Below, one piece after another: positions 19,896 through 28,410 of a stretch of 64,000 nt of DNA. Both the position numbers and the translations under genes were made by a program. The DNA lies in the IMG/VR virus record IMGVR_UViG_3300042563_003307, positions 170,067-234,066 of that record; one strand, given 5' to 3'. Numbering within the stretch: the first letter of the stretch is position 1; each line of letters begins with the position of its first letter. The notes below the pieces were generated by a model, which saw only the letters and a list, made by a program, of their open reading frames with translations, ran no database searches and was not told the origin of the DNA. Origin of the DNA: a virus.

Positions 19896-22859
19896 TTAAA
19901 TGATTTTTAATATATTTTTATTTATTGTGTTTTTATTTCCATTCACGTCGGTCAATTCCAATTCAACAGTATAATCACCTTTGTGTTTAAATAGATATGT
20001 CAGCCATGTATTACTATAATATATATCATTTACATTCTCGTTATTATTTTTAAGTGTCCATTTCTGGGCAACGATTCCTGGCATATTCGTAGTATCGTAT
20101 GAGAATGTAACGTGATTTAATCTTTTAACTTCCATGTGAGTATCAATAACGCATAGGTCTTGATAATTAGGATTAAAACTTTCAAAATGAATTTCAGAAT
20201 CTGGAAGTATTTCACCACCTAACGGATTATTAAAGCCAACACTAAAATAGTCATGCGTTCTTGAAGGTTCTTCAGATACTACTAACATATAGTTACATAC
20301 ATCTTCGGTACCATTAACATCAACATCAACTAATATTGGGTTGTAATTAAATTTAGTTAATATTGGATGCACTACTGGGTCTAATTGAGAAAGCTCATTT
20401 GCGATAGCATTCCACGCGGTTAAATTTGTATTTGATGTAGGATATGCTGCTTGGATTTCATATGAATCAGTAATTAATAGATTTGAATTAACATCATATT
20501 GAGTTATATAAAAATTGTAACCATTTGTGTATCCGTTAGATTGCAATAAATCCATCTTAAATGATGAGTTTATGTCGGCTCCAACTCTCGTCATATTCCA
20601 ATTAATCTCGTCTCCATCTTCCCATAGTTGGGTTCTTAATTCTCTCCATTGATATGGCCCTGGAGTTTCAGCAAACCCAGATGTAGTAGTCGGATCGACA
20701 TATCTTCTTACTGTAGAAAATTCCGGACCATCTTCTTCGTCGTGAACATAGTTTGCTCGGTCTAGAGTTAAATAATATGTTGCGATAACACTATCAACAT
20801 CGATTGTATTCTCCCTAGCCCAATCCCAGTCACTACCTGCAACATTATAAGAGTACTTGTACTCATTCCAGTTTAATTGAGGTAACATTTTTTGGAATAT
20901 TCCGTAAACTTCAACATTTTTGTTTTTAACTTCAAAGTAGTCAGGTTTTCTATAAGAGCTTCGAACATTATATAGGTCAAATATAGACAATTCAACGGAA
21001 TAGGTTCCAGCGTATGGAAGTACTATAGGAAACTGTTGATATTGAGGGTGCCAAATATTTTCTTCGATAGGACCATTAAATACAGTTTCATAGTAACCGA
21101 CAGGTCCTCTGAAGGATTTTGAATAACCTCTAGGTCCAAGTATTGTCCATTCTAATTCATAAATTCCCTGTCTCCACCAGTTATCCCATGTTAATAAGTT
21201 ATATTGCTCATTTGCATATAAATAATCATAATTAGTAAAGTTTATGGTTGGAGGTGTACCTACAGGTACGCCAGTAGGGCATGAATTTCCAAGACATGTT
21301 GTATTAGGTCTAACTCCAGTAGCATTTGTAGGATGCGGTGGAAAATCTTCGAAAAAATTATATCCAACAGCACCGCCTACGTAATCTTTACCTGAATCTA
21401 ACCATGTAAATTCCGCAGAATCCCAACTTCCTATAAATGAGTCCGCATTTAAAATAATAGGACAACCTACTGGAATTCCAACAAGAGTATTAAAACTTGA
21501 TAGTTCATCAATATAATATCCATTATAGAAATTTATTATAGATTCCGAAATGATTTCTCTATCATCAATACCAATAGCACTAAAGTCTTGATTAATTCCT
21601 GTTAATTGCCAATCAACCTTTCTTAAGTCTTCAATATACAACTGTCTATCCTCAGGGTATCTACTAAAGTCAACCTTCTGTCCAGCGGTTTGGTCTTTAA
21701 TAACATGCTGATTATTCCAAACGTTTAAATTAAATTGTGCAAAGTAATCACCTTCTCCAGTAATATCTACGATTTTAGCTTGAAGAGGTAAATATGTCGC
21801 TTGCAGTTTATTCTTAAGTCCATATAGTTTTATAAGTACTTCATCTGGGCTATAATCAACAGACTCAACTACAGTTGGAATATCCCACTCGTCGACATTA
21901 CCATCAGCCTCATTTAATCGGTAGACAAGAGAAAATCTGCTAGTCTTTTTTAAATTTGAACTTGGTAATTGGTTTCCATTATTTTTATTTGCAAGAAATC
22001 CAACAGTATCTTGATTTGGAAGGGCAACTGCTTGCAGTTTTCCAAAGTTTTCTGCTTGTTCATTAATATTCAACCAATATTCTTTGATTGTTATTTTATT
22101 GTAACCGTAAAAATCGATAGCATTTAAGAGAGCTTTATAAGTACCGACAAATGGTTGTATTTGAGATGCTTGTAATAGGAGTTCTTTTCTTTTTTGATTC
22201 ATTAAAATCCAGTCTGGAGACATCTCCAAAATGTTTGAATCTTTAAGTATGATATACTCTTCCTCGGATAGGGACATTCCCATATTTGATAAAAGAACCG
22301 ATAATCTTTCGTCTTCAGATTCCGTCTCTCCATAGATTCTTATGCTTGCAATTAATACTTCTGGATCGCCATCTGCTATTTCATAAATATCAAGGATTCT
22401 TGTATGGTAATTATCTTCCTCACTCATAAGAGCAATGTTACACTTAACGGGAATCATTGGAATATTACTACTAATAATTTTAAAACCATCAGAGTTTGTT
22501 CCTACTGCAGTATTTGCGTTTAATATAGTATGAGTTTGAATATCATCTTTTTGAATTTCAAGAACTCCATTATTATTTTTAGCACTGTACATAAATATGT
22601 CCTCGCTAAATTCATAACCGCTAAAAAATTTGAATTTAAAAGTACTGGTAGTATTTCCAGTTCCGATTGGAGTAATAAACTTATCGCCTCCTAATTCACC
22701 TTGAACCTGCTCTAATATGTATATTGTTAGGGTTTCATATAGTCCAGTAGACACTTTCGGTAAATAACAAACTCCCTCCCATATATTCGTATCTGAATTA
22801 TATAGGAGGTTTAGGTCATTTGATTCACTATCAAAAAATCTTAAATTTTGATTTGCCAT
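19896..22859 (-). CDS. Baseplate wedge protein, gp7 position, with tail-protein-I-like segment
   Basis: 987 residues, close to T4 gp7 (about 1030). It lies one small gene downstream of the gp6-like gene, as gp7 follows gp6 in T4. Around residues 180-270 a helical segment (DERLSVLLSNMGMSLSEEEY, ILEMSPDWILMNQKRKELLL, FVGTYKALLNAIDFYGY) resembles the phage tail protein I fold that gp7 shares with P2 gpI. Around residues 590-640 a PKD/Ig-like stretch (YAGTYSVELSIFDLYNV) recurs near the C-terminus (HKGDYTVELELTDVNG). The wedge assignment rests on order, size and this segment; sequence identity to T4 gp7 is not obvious by eye. Confidence 0.6.
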   Translation of the reverse strand: MANQNLRFFDSESNDLNLLYNSDTNIWEGVCYLPKVSTGLYETLTIYILEQVQGELGGDKFITPIGTGNTTSTFKFKFFSGYEFSEDIFMYSAKNNNGVLEIQKDDIQTHTILNANTAVGTNSDGFKIISSNIPMIPVKCNIALMSEEDNYHTRILDIYEIADGDPEVLIASIRIYGETESEDERLSVLLSNMGMSLSEEEYIILKDSNILEMSPDWILMNQKRKELLLQASQIQPFVGTYKALLNAIDFYGYNKITIKEYWLNINEQAENFGKLQAVALPNQDTVGFLANKNNGNQLPSSNLKKTSRFSLVYRLNEADGNVDEWDIPTVVESVDYSPDEVLIKLYGLKNKLQATYLPLQAKIVDITGEGDYFAQFNLNVWNNQHVIKDQTAGQKVDFSRYPEDRQLYIEDLRKVDWQLTGINQDFSAIGIDDREIISESIINFYNGYYIDELSSFNTLVGIPVGCPIILNADSFIGSWDSAEFTWLDSGKDYVGGAVGYNFFEDFPPHPTNATGVRPNTTCLGNSCPTGVPVGTPPTINFTNYDYLYANEQYNLLTWDNWWRQGIYELEWTILGPRGYSKSFRGPVGYYETVFNGPIEENIWHPQYQQFPIVLPYAGTYSVELSIFDLYNVRSSYRKPDYFEVKNKNVEVYGIFQKMLPQLNWNEYKYSYNVAGSDWDWARENTIDVDSVIATYYLTLDRANYVHDEEDGPEFSTVRRYVDPTTTSGFAETPGPYQWRELRTQLWEDGDEINWNMTRVGADINSSFKMDLLQSNGYTNGYNFYITQYDVNSNLLITDSYEIQAAYPTSNTNLTAWNAIANELSQLDPVVHPILTKFNYNPILVDVDVNGTEDVCNYMLVVSEEPSRTHDYFSVGFNNPLGGEILPDSEIHFESFNPNYQDLCVIDTHMEVKRLNHVTFSYDTTNMPGIVAQKWTLKNNNENVNDIYYSNTWLTYLFKHKGDYTVELELTDVNGNKNTINKNILKII

Positions 22860-22861
22860 TC

Positions 22862-23131
22862 TTATTTAACTTTTTTATCGTCTTTTCTAATTGTGTATGA
22901 TTTATATGCCTTTAAATACGTTACAGAATCAACCCAATCAGCGACAACATGTTGCATCATCACTATAAAATCATACATTGTATTATTTCGTTGTATGTAT
23001 TTTGATAACGAATTACTTAATATATTTGTTCGATAATCATTACCTTCATGTAATCTTTTGTCCATTGCTGAAAGTCGAGTATCATAACTTTTTACTTTAC
23101 GAACTTTAAATAAATTACTTAAAATACCCAT
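22862..23131 (-). CDS. Small basic protein between wedge genes
   Basis: 89 residues, basic (MGILSNLFKVRKVKSYDTRL at the start, KDDKKVK at the end). A central hydrophobic helix (NTMYDFIVMMQHVVADWVDS) could be amphipathic and need not span a membrane. Its ATG overlaps the stop of the gp6-like gene by one base (23131), and its own stop is 2 bases from the next start, so it is translationally coupled inside the wedge operon. It might be a wedge accessory or assembly chaperone. I do not recognise a family. Confidence 0.7.
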   Translation of the reverse strand: MGILSNLFKVRKVKSYDTRLSAMDKRLHEGNDYRTNILSNSLSKYIQRNNTMYDFIVMMQHVVADWVDSVTYLKAYKSYTIRKDDKKVK

Positions 23132-24951
23132 TACAATGCTTTTCTATTTTGAGCTTGAATTCTACTGAAAACAGTGTTTGGAACTGCAGGTTCATCAAAA
23201 TAAACCGATAGTGCTGCCATCTCTCCAACTTTAGCATCATCTAAAACTGGTGCACCATCTCGATCTACCCATCCTCCTCTGAATAGAGCAACTTCTTCTT
23301 TCTCTAAAAGAATATCTCCAAAAGAGTCTAAATTAATTACATTTTCTGGAAGTGCGGCATTTGGTTCAAAGTTAACCAATGTTGTTTTTACATTTCTTTT
23401 AAAGAAAACGTATTTTTGTTTTCCATTTCCAATATCCTCAAGAGTTGTAGTTGATGGAGTTACCGTAACCGTGTCACTTACATAATATCCTAGTCTTCTA
23501 GCTGTCTCCTCCTTTTCAGAAACAAATCTAACATTCACTGAGTCGATTCCTTCAATTCCTTCTAATAGGGCAATAATGTCCGATTTTGGTAAACGGTCTC
23601 TTCGCGTGATACTAATTAAGTATTGAGATATTTTAGTTCTTATTTCTCCAAATAGGTTAATCTTATTAAATCCTTCAAAATATCTTACCTTAACATCCAT
23701 TCTAAAATATTGAACTTTAGGTTCTACAATTTTAACTTCAGTAGTTACCATTTGTCTACCTGAATTTTCTAAAGTTCTAAGAATTCCATTCTTTTCCTCT
23801 TCTGAGAAAAAGAACTCCTCTTTATGCAGATTAAAATAGTCATTATTTTTAGTTAACTTTCTTTTTGTATCTGGCAACATGAATAGGTAAATCACATTGT
23901 CGTCATCAATATATCCGTCATCCGTAGTATTGTAAGCATCTAGGTATGAGAACATACCATATTTCGATAGAAATGACTCATAATTGTCTGGAGTTGCCAA
24001 TACAAATGAGTGACTTTGTAAAGGTGCAATTAATTTTGTAAGTTCTATACTTTCAGGGTCAGAGCCCATTGTAGGTGAAACTGTAAATGAAGACTCTAAT
24101 AATTTATTTAAGTCACACGAATTTCCAAGAGAATCAAACCCTTCAGTTTGAAATTTAAAATTAAGGTCTTTAGAACCTGTTAAATTACCTTTGATACCGT
24201 CTGAGACAATATATTCAACATCAATAGAAGAGCCTAGAGGTGGAATCATTCCAAATGAACCATTACCAAAATAAATATCTAGACCTCCAGTGATTCCTGT
24301 TTTAACAAGATACCCCTTAGTGCCGACTTGCATGTCATATAGTGAATCATATTTACTCCACAATTCGCTATTAACGCTAATTCGAACAGAGTCATTGTCT
24401 GTGTTCTTTTTGATAATTACATTAAACGATTGTAGTTTTTCACCGGAACCTGTTAGAGTTTGTTTTTCAATTTTACCCTGGATAACCGGTATGTATATAT
24501 AATCAGGACTACTTTTTTGAATTATAAACTGATCATTGTTTGTTCTTAAGATATATTCCAGACCGTTTTTACTTGCCTTAATTACTGAATTTGCAGGAAT
24601 ATTTAAAGTATCTCCTTCAATATCATTAAATGCGCTAGTATTTAATCTTATTTTTAATTCACCTAAGGCAGATGAACCTCTAAATGCATCATGTCCTGCA
24701 AGTCTTGCAAGTCCATATATAGATTCTGGGTCTTGAGCGGTTAATATGTTTTGTTCAACAGTAGCATCTTCAATATAAAAGAATACTAAATTAGTAATTT
24801 CGGCTAGTACTTCAAGTATTTGAGAATATGGCGAAGCTGTTGTAAATAAATCGCTTGATCGCCCATATACTCTCGAAATATATGTTCGAGTATCGGCAAT
24901 CATTTCAGTAGCCTTAATTCTGGCCTTTGATAAAAATTTTAATTCAGTCAT
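23131..24951 (-). CDS. Baseplate wedge protein, gp6 / baseplate J-like
   Basis: 606 residues, compared with 660 for T4 gp6. N-terminal residues 1-60 are helical with the typical start of J-like proteins (LKFLSKARIKATEMIADTR, SQILEVLAEITNLVFFYIED). Then come YGLARLAGHDAFRGSSALGEL and a beta-rich middle with FGNGSFGMIPPLGSSIDVEY, a hallmark of baseplate J family proteins (a GDG-F-G-x-x-P-like turn). The C-terminal third contains KSDIIALLEGIEGIDSVNVRF, the conserved helix-strand of the J/gp6 dimerisation domain. In T4-like phages gp6 forms the iris-like ring that holds wedges together. The gp25-like gene is immediately upstream, with 13 bases between them. Confidence 0.88.
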   Translation of the reverse strand: MTELKFLSKARIKATEMIADTRTYISRVYGRSSDLFTTASPYSQILEVLAEITNLVFFYIEDATVEQNILTAQDPESIYGLARLAGHDAFRGSSALGELKIRLNTSAFNDIEGDTLNIPANSVIKASKNGLEYILRTNNDQFIIQKSSPDYIYIPVIQGKIEKQTLTGSGEKLQSFNVIIKKNTDNDSVRISVNSELWSKYDSLYDMQVGTKGYLVKTGITGGLDIYFGNGSFGMIPPLGSSIDVEYIVSDGIKGNLTGSKDLNFKFQTEGFDSLGNSCDLNKLLESSFTVSPTMGSDPESIELTKLIAPLQSHSFVLATPDNYESFLSKYGMFSYLDAYNTTDDGYIDDDNVIYLFMLPDTKRKLTKNNDYFNLHKEEFFFSEEEKNGILRTLENSGRQMVTTEVKIVEPKVQYFRMDVKVRYFEGFNKINLFGEIRTKISQYLISITRRDRLPKSDIIALLEGIEGIDSVNVRFVSEKEETARRLGYYVSDTVTVTPSTTTLEDIGNGKQKYVFFKRNVKTTLVNFEPNAALPENVINLDSFGDILLEKEEVALFRGGWVDRDGAPVLDDAKVGEMAALSVYFDEPAVPNTVFSRIQAQNRKAL

Positions 24952-24964
24952 CTCATTTATTTTT

Positions 24965-25318
24965 TTATATAGCGATTGTTATTCCAAACCTATAGTCAAT
25001 AGATATATCTATAAAAACCATATTTTTTTCGGTTAATTCGGCAAATTCAACAGTAACATGAACTGGTATTTTTGCAGCTAGTGGAATATATCGCGAAATA
25101 GCACTTTGAACTACCCCTTGTAACATTGTATCATTATACATAAAAGAATATACATAATCTTCAAGATTAAGGCCAAATTCAGGGTCTCCCATCACATCGC
25201 CTTTTTCGGTAAATACCAATGTTTCGATTTGAGATATTATTAATGCAATATCTTCGTCGATCTGTAATTGGTCTTCGTCGTAATTAGGGTCTTCTAGTGA
25301 TTTTATGTACAATTCCAT
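24965..25318 (-). CDS. Baseplate wedge protein, gp25-like (GPW/gp25 family)
   Basis: 117 residues from ATG 25316-25318; T4 gp25 has 132. The family signature is visible: an N-terminal helix (IALIISQIETLVFTEKGDVM), then the GDPEFGLNLEDYVY motif corresponding to the conserved G-x-x-x-x-x-P-x-F-G turn, and a C-terminal strand pair. gp25 is part of the inner wedge core with gp6 and gp53. An upstream in-frame ATG at 25384 would give 139 residues but overlaps the previous gene by 50 bases. The 25318 start lies 16 bases after that gene's stop behind an A/T-rich leader, so I prefer it. Confidence 0.87.
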   Translation of the reverse strand: MELYIKSLEDPNYDEDQLQIDEDIALIISQIETLVFTEKGDVMGDPEFGLNLEDYVYSFMYNDTMLQGVVQSAISRYIPLAAKIPVHVTVEFAELTEKNMVFIDISIDYRFGITIAI

Positions 25319-25334
25319 AATAGTATATATTTGT

Positions 25335-26165
25335 TTAAGAATGGAACATCCAGTCGGTACCTTCGTCGCTTTTAATTTCTTCAATTAGTGAAGATAGTTC
25401 ATCTTCACCGAGCCCTTTAATTAGGTCAGGATTAATTTGAATATTTCCAGGAAGAGAGAATCCAAATATTCCAAGTTTTTGTCCTAGCGAAATTTTAATC
25501 TTTGCAGAACAATATCTAAAAAATGCCTCATCTCCAAATAAAGCACATTCTGGAATTGTTTGATAAACTTTTAGAATTGTATCTTTTTTAGGAGTTTCTC
25601 CTGTGAATTTTAATTCATGCGTAAGTTGACTATAATGAAAACTATAAGGATTGTTAAAAATCTGTCGTGCTAAATCAAAAAACGATTCGTTGATTACGTA
25701 GTATTGTAAATTTTCTGCAGCCTGTCCCGTTTTAGAACCTCCATAAATTCCACCCATTAACATTCTTTCAATTGCAAAATCTCCTTGCGTAAAGTTAATA
25801 TCCATACTTCCACCCCAAGAACTTCCTCTTTCCATGATTGCAAATACTGAAAATACTTCACCACCACCCGATGTAAGGTCCATTCCTGGAAGAGTAAAAC
25901 TTCTAGTTAATTTAAAATGAGGGGATTGAAACATCGCCGCTGGAATTACCAAGAAGTTTTCTTGAACTGAATACTCGTAATTTTTATAAAACCATTTCTT
26001 TGCTCTTTTAACTATATTCTGAACCTCTGTTTTTGGAAGATTCATTGGAATCATACATGAACCTGTTATGTCAGCCGCAAGTTCATCTACAAATTTATTA
26101 AAACAGTCCGTATCCCATGTCGGATCTAGTAGACTTGAATTTCCAATCGCTGTTATATTACTCAT
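25335..26165 (-). CDS. Virion structural protein upstream of gp25 (unassigned)
   Basis: 276 residues, no membrane segment. The N-terminal part is helical (DCFNKFVDELAADITG, VQNIVKRAKKWFYKNYEYSV). The middle has Gly/Ser-rich strands (LPGMDLTSGGGEVFSVFAIMERG). The C-terminus is a charged helix (GEDELSSLIEEIKSDEGTDW). Pattern and position suggest a structural protein of the neck or baseplate. I recall similar-looking proteins in large myoviruses but cannot name the family. The start lies in a tract of A and T 16 bases from the amidoligase-like gene stop. Confidence 0.78.
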   Translation of the reverse strand: MSNITAIGNSSLLDPTWDTDCFNKFVDELAADITGSCMIPMNLPKTEVQNIVKRAKKWFYKNYEYSVQENFLVIPAAMFQSPHFKLTRSFTLPGMDLTSGGGEVFSVFAIMERGSSWGGSMDINFTQGDFAIERMLMGGIYGGSKTGQAAENLQYYVINESFFDLARQIFNNPYSFHYSQLTHELKFTGETPKKDTILKVYQTIPECALFGDEAFFRYCSAKIKISLGQKLGIFGFSLPGNIQINPDLIKGLGEDELSSLIEEIKSDEGTDWMFHS

Positions 26166-26180
26166 CTTTTTATTTTATTT

Positions 26181-27473
26181 TTATATTGCTCTAGATTTAA
26201 CGATTTCAACATCATTAAATTTAGCTAGTTTTTTATCGAATGAACCTTCTCTAAAGATTCCTCCATTCATTGTTCCTTTAAAGGTTCCTTTTCCATAAAC
26301 ATAACAATCATTTGCAGTGCACGTACCATGTACATATGAACCATCTAATTTAGAACTATTAAGCTGTGTTGATTGGTAGAAATTACAATAATGAATATCA
26401 GAACCATTAACGTCGCATCCATACATATCACATTCAGTAAATTCTCCTCGTAAAAAACAACTTACAAACTCATATCCTCTAAGGTCAACACAATATTCTA
26501 GACGACCTCCATTAACTTGAATTTTACCAGCATCGGTGTCATAATTAATATGTCCTTTGCTAAGGTCTCCATGTGTAAATAATTTCATAACTCTTTCTTT
26601 AACAGAAGGCCAGTATAGGTCAACTACCTTAGGATCGTCATTCATGTCGACGGTGAACTTAACATTTTTCCAATTATCTTTAATTGTCTTCCAGTCCTTT
26701 CTAGCATCGATTATTCTTTGGTTATCTGCAACTATTTTTTTTAATTCAATTGCATTTAACTCTGTGAAGTCTGGGTTTTCGGTTGATTTCCATAATTGAA
26801 GTAAAAAACGGTCGACTAAATAAAGAATCGTAGTTGTTTTCTTTTCCCAGTCCTCTCCTCCAATATAACGAAATTCAAGATAATTTTTATGTCTTTTGTC
26901 AAAATTTATTCCGTAGTATTTTGTATCTGGGTAGATAAAATTCTGTTGATTGATATGCTTTCCATCAAAGAAGTATGTGTCCTCTTTTGGTAGGACAAAT
27001 TTGATAGATTTTGCGTATGCTGAGTTTTCTCTTTTAGGAAAGAATTTGAATACTTGTTCTTCATTAAAATCCAAAATGAATTTAAGAACGTTCATTTTAG
27101 AGATACGATACTTGTTTTCAATTTTTGATTTATCAAATGAAAGATTTAAGTGAATCGAAGACCTATCATTTGTATATCCATTCTCTTGAATCCATTGACA
27201 AACATTAATTATCATTAGACGAGCTGCAGTATATGGAAGGGCTCCAGTAACTAACTCAAGAAGTTTAGCTCCACCCGACATGTCAGGTTCTATTTTAAAT
27301 TCATCGCGAGTTACTTCAAAATCGCTATGTGCTTTATCCTCGACGTGAATCTTTTTGCCAAGCAGTTTTTCAAGTTTTTTTGCAGTATCTTCAGCACTAA
27401 AATTTGAGTAGAACTCAAACTCTACGCCTACTAGAGCATTTTGCAAAATTTTAGATTCATTTAGATTATTCAT
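26181..27473 (-). CDS. Amidoligase-like protein with C-terminal pentapeptide-like repeat domain
   Basis: 430 residues. The N-terminal 250 residues show the order of motifs of the amidoligase_2 / COOH-NH2 ligase group: GVEFEF at 16-21, EPDMSGGAKLLELVTG at 62-77 (an Asp-Gly-rich turn followed by E and V-T), then SSIHLNLSFD at 106-114 (a His-x-Asn strand). Such enzymes join a carboxylate to an amine using ATP. From about residue 325 a run of roughly five-residue steps (CFLRGEFTECDMYGCDVNGS and onward) looks like pentapeptide or related right-handed beta-helix repeats, ending near 415. The fusion is unusual. The gene sits in the baseplate block behind a 10-bp hairpin. Substrate unknown; a peptide or protein ligation is possible. 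Confidence 0.65.
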   Translation of the reverse strand: MNNLNESKILQNALVGVEFEFYSNFSAEDTAKKLEKLLGKKIHVEDKAHSDFEVTRDEFKIEPDMSGGAKLLELVTGALPYTAARLMIINVCQWIQENGYTNDRSSIHLNLSFDKSKIENKYRISKMNVLKFILDFNEEQVFKFFPKRENSAYAKSIKFVLPKEDTYFFDGKHINQQNFIYPDTKYYGINFDKRHKNYLEFRYIGGEDWEKKTTTILYLVDRFLLQLWKSTENPDFTELNAIELKKIVADNQRIIDARKDWKTIKDNWKNVKFTVDMNDDPKVVDLYWPSVKERVMKLFTHGDLSKGHINYDTDAGKIQVNGGRLEYCVDLRGYEFVSCFLRGEFTECDMYGCDVNGSDIHYCNFYQSTQLNSSKLDGSYVHGTCTANDCYVYGKGTFKGTMNGGIFREGSFDKKLAKFNDVEIVKSRAI

Positions 27474-27478
27474 TCAAT

Positions 27479-27514
27479 TTGGATATATTAACTTAAGTTA
27501 AAGTATATATCCAA
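27479..27514 (-). promoter_or_regulatory. Hairpin at the start of the amidoligase-like gene
   Basis: TTGGATATAT at 27479-27488 pairs with ATATATCCAA at 27505-27514, a perfect 10-bp inverted repeat. The stretch between and into the arms contains the 14-base palindrome TTAACTTAAGTTAA. On the minus strand the structure ends about 5 bases before the ATG (27471-27473) and no U-run follows, so it looks more like a translational or transcriptional control element than an intrinsic terminator. Confidence 0.45.
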
Positions 27515-27525
27515 GTAAAAAATAA

Positions 27526-28314
27526 CTATACCATAGAATCTCTTTTCGCTATAAGTTTTTGAAGTGATTTGTTAACACTTACTAACCATGTTTGTATTGA
27601 AGTAACATTAATTCGTTTCCAACTATCGATTTGAGCTTGGATGCTTCTTTCTTGTTCTTGATAGTAGTATGCTTCGTCATTATTATAATTTTTAGCAGCA
27701 TCTCTCTTTACAATTTCTTTCCAAGTCGGCCATACATAATCACTTTTTGCCTTAATCTCATCATCTGTTAATTTAGAGTTAACTTCAAGTTTTTCTTGTT
27801 CTGTTTTAATACGTTGCTTGTAACTATTTATTTCTTTATTAATTTGTTCAAGCTTAGACATTTTCTTAATTTTGTCTGCATATTCTTTAGCAATTTCGGT
27901 AGCTCCAGTTTTTGGAATGCTGGTCTTAACAATATATCTATAGTGAAGTCTCTGAATGTTATGTCCTCCTGCATAAATCGCTTCAGTTTGGAAACTATAA
28001 GTGTTTTCTCCTCTTTGGATTTGAGCATCAATTTGAATATTTCCTTTAACGCTCTTACGCACGTTCATTGATAATAGTGAATCGGTTGGTAAGGTATACA
28101 TTTCAATAGATTTAACCATATCGTATGTTAAATTGATTCTAGCATACTCTCTGTCGTATTTAGTGAACTCCTGTTTAAAGGTCTCAACAAACCATTTTTC
28201 TGTTGCAGCTAGCATTTCAACAATTGTAGGTTCTAACGAATCTAAAATAACATTAACAATATTATCTTGATTTGACTCATTTAAGAATTGTCCGTATGTT
28301 TTAAATTTGTTCAT
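27526..28314 (-). CDS. Protein with possible capsid-targeting-like N-terminus
   Basis: 262 residues. The start MNKFKTYGQFLNES resembles the T4 capsid-targeting sequence (MKTYQEFIAEA), including a [LIV]-x-E site where the T4 prohead protease would cut. Two other proteins in the window begin similarly (41371-41853 and 41880-42281). The body is soluble, with helix-rich charged segments around residues 145-180 and 210-262 (YADKIKKMSKLEQINKEINS, NKSLQKLIAKRDS) likely to form coiled coils. The gene has its own copy of the phage promoter at 28342-28373, unlike the neighbouring baseplate genes. Role as an internal head protein is inference; the family is not recognised. Confidence 0.7.
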   Translation of the reverse strand: MNKFKTYGQFLNESNQDNIVNVILDSLEPTIVEMLAATEKWFVETFKQEFTKYDREYARINLTYDMVKSIEMYTLPTDSLLSMNVRKSVKGNIQIDAQIQRGENTYSFQTEAIYAGGHNIQRLHYRYIVKTSIPKTGATEIAKEYADKIKKMSKLEQINKEINSYKQRIKTEQEKLEVNSKLTDDEIKAKSDYVWPTWKEIVKRDAAKNYNNDEAYYYQEQERSIQAQIDSWKRINVTSIQTWLVSVNKSLQKLIAKRDSMV

Positions 28315-28341
28315 GTTTTATATATCTGTTTTAATTATAAT

Positions 28342-28373
28342 GTAAATATAAACAAAAAAACCCAGATCCGAAA
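28342..28373 (-). promoter_or_regulatory. Phage promoter (TTTC-N19-TATATTTAC), overlapping a terminator hairpin
   Basis: On the minus strand TTTC (28370-28373) is followed after exactly 19 bases by TATATTTAC (28342-28350), then an AT-rich leader with AATTAAAACA and the ATG of the 262-residue gene. The TTTC box lies in the loop of the hairpin at 28359-28382. Confidence 0.75.
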
Positions 28374-28382
28374 ATCTGGGTT
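28359..28382 (-). terminator. Intrinsic terminator of the S1-like gene
   Basis: AACCCAGAT and ATCTGGGTT form a perfect 9-bp stem with a 6-base loop. On the minus strand it is followed by a run of T. It lies 28 bases after the S1-like stop codon and is almost identical to the hairpin at 44642-44665. Confidence 0.85.
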
Positions 28383-28410
28383 GTTAATTTTATGTTAAAG
28401 TTATTAACAA

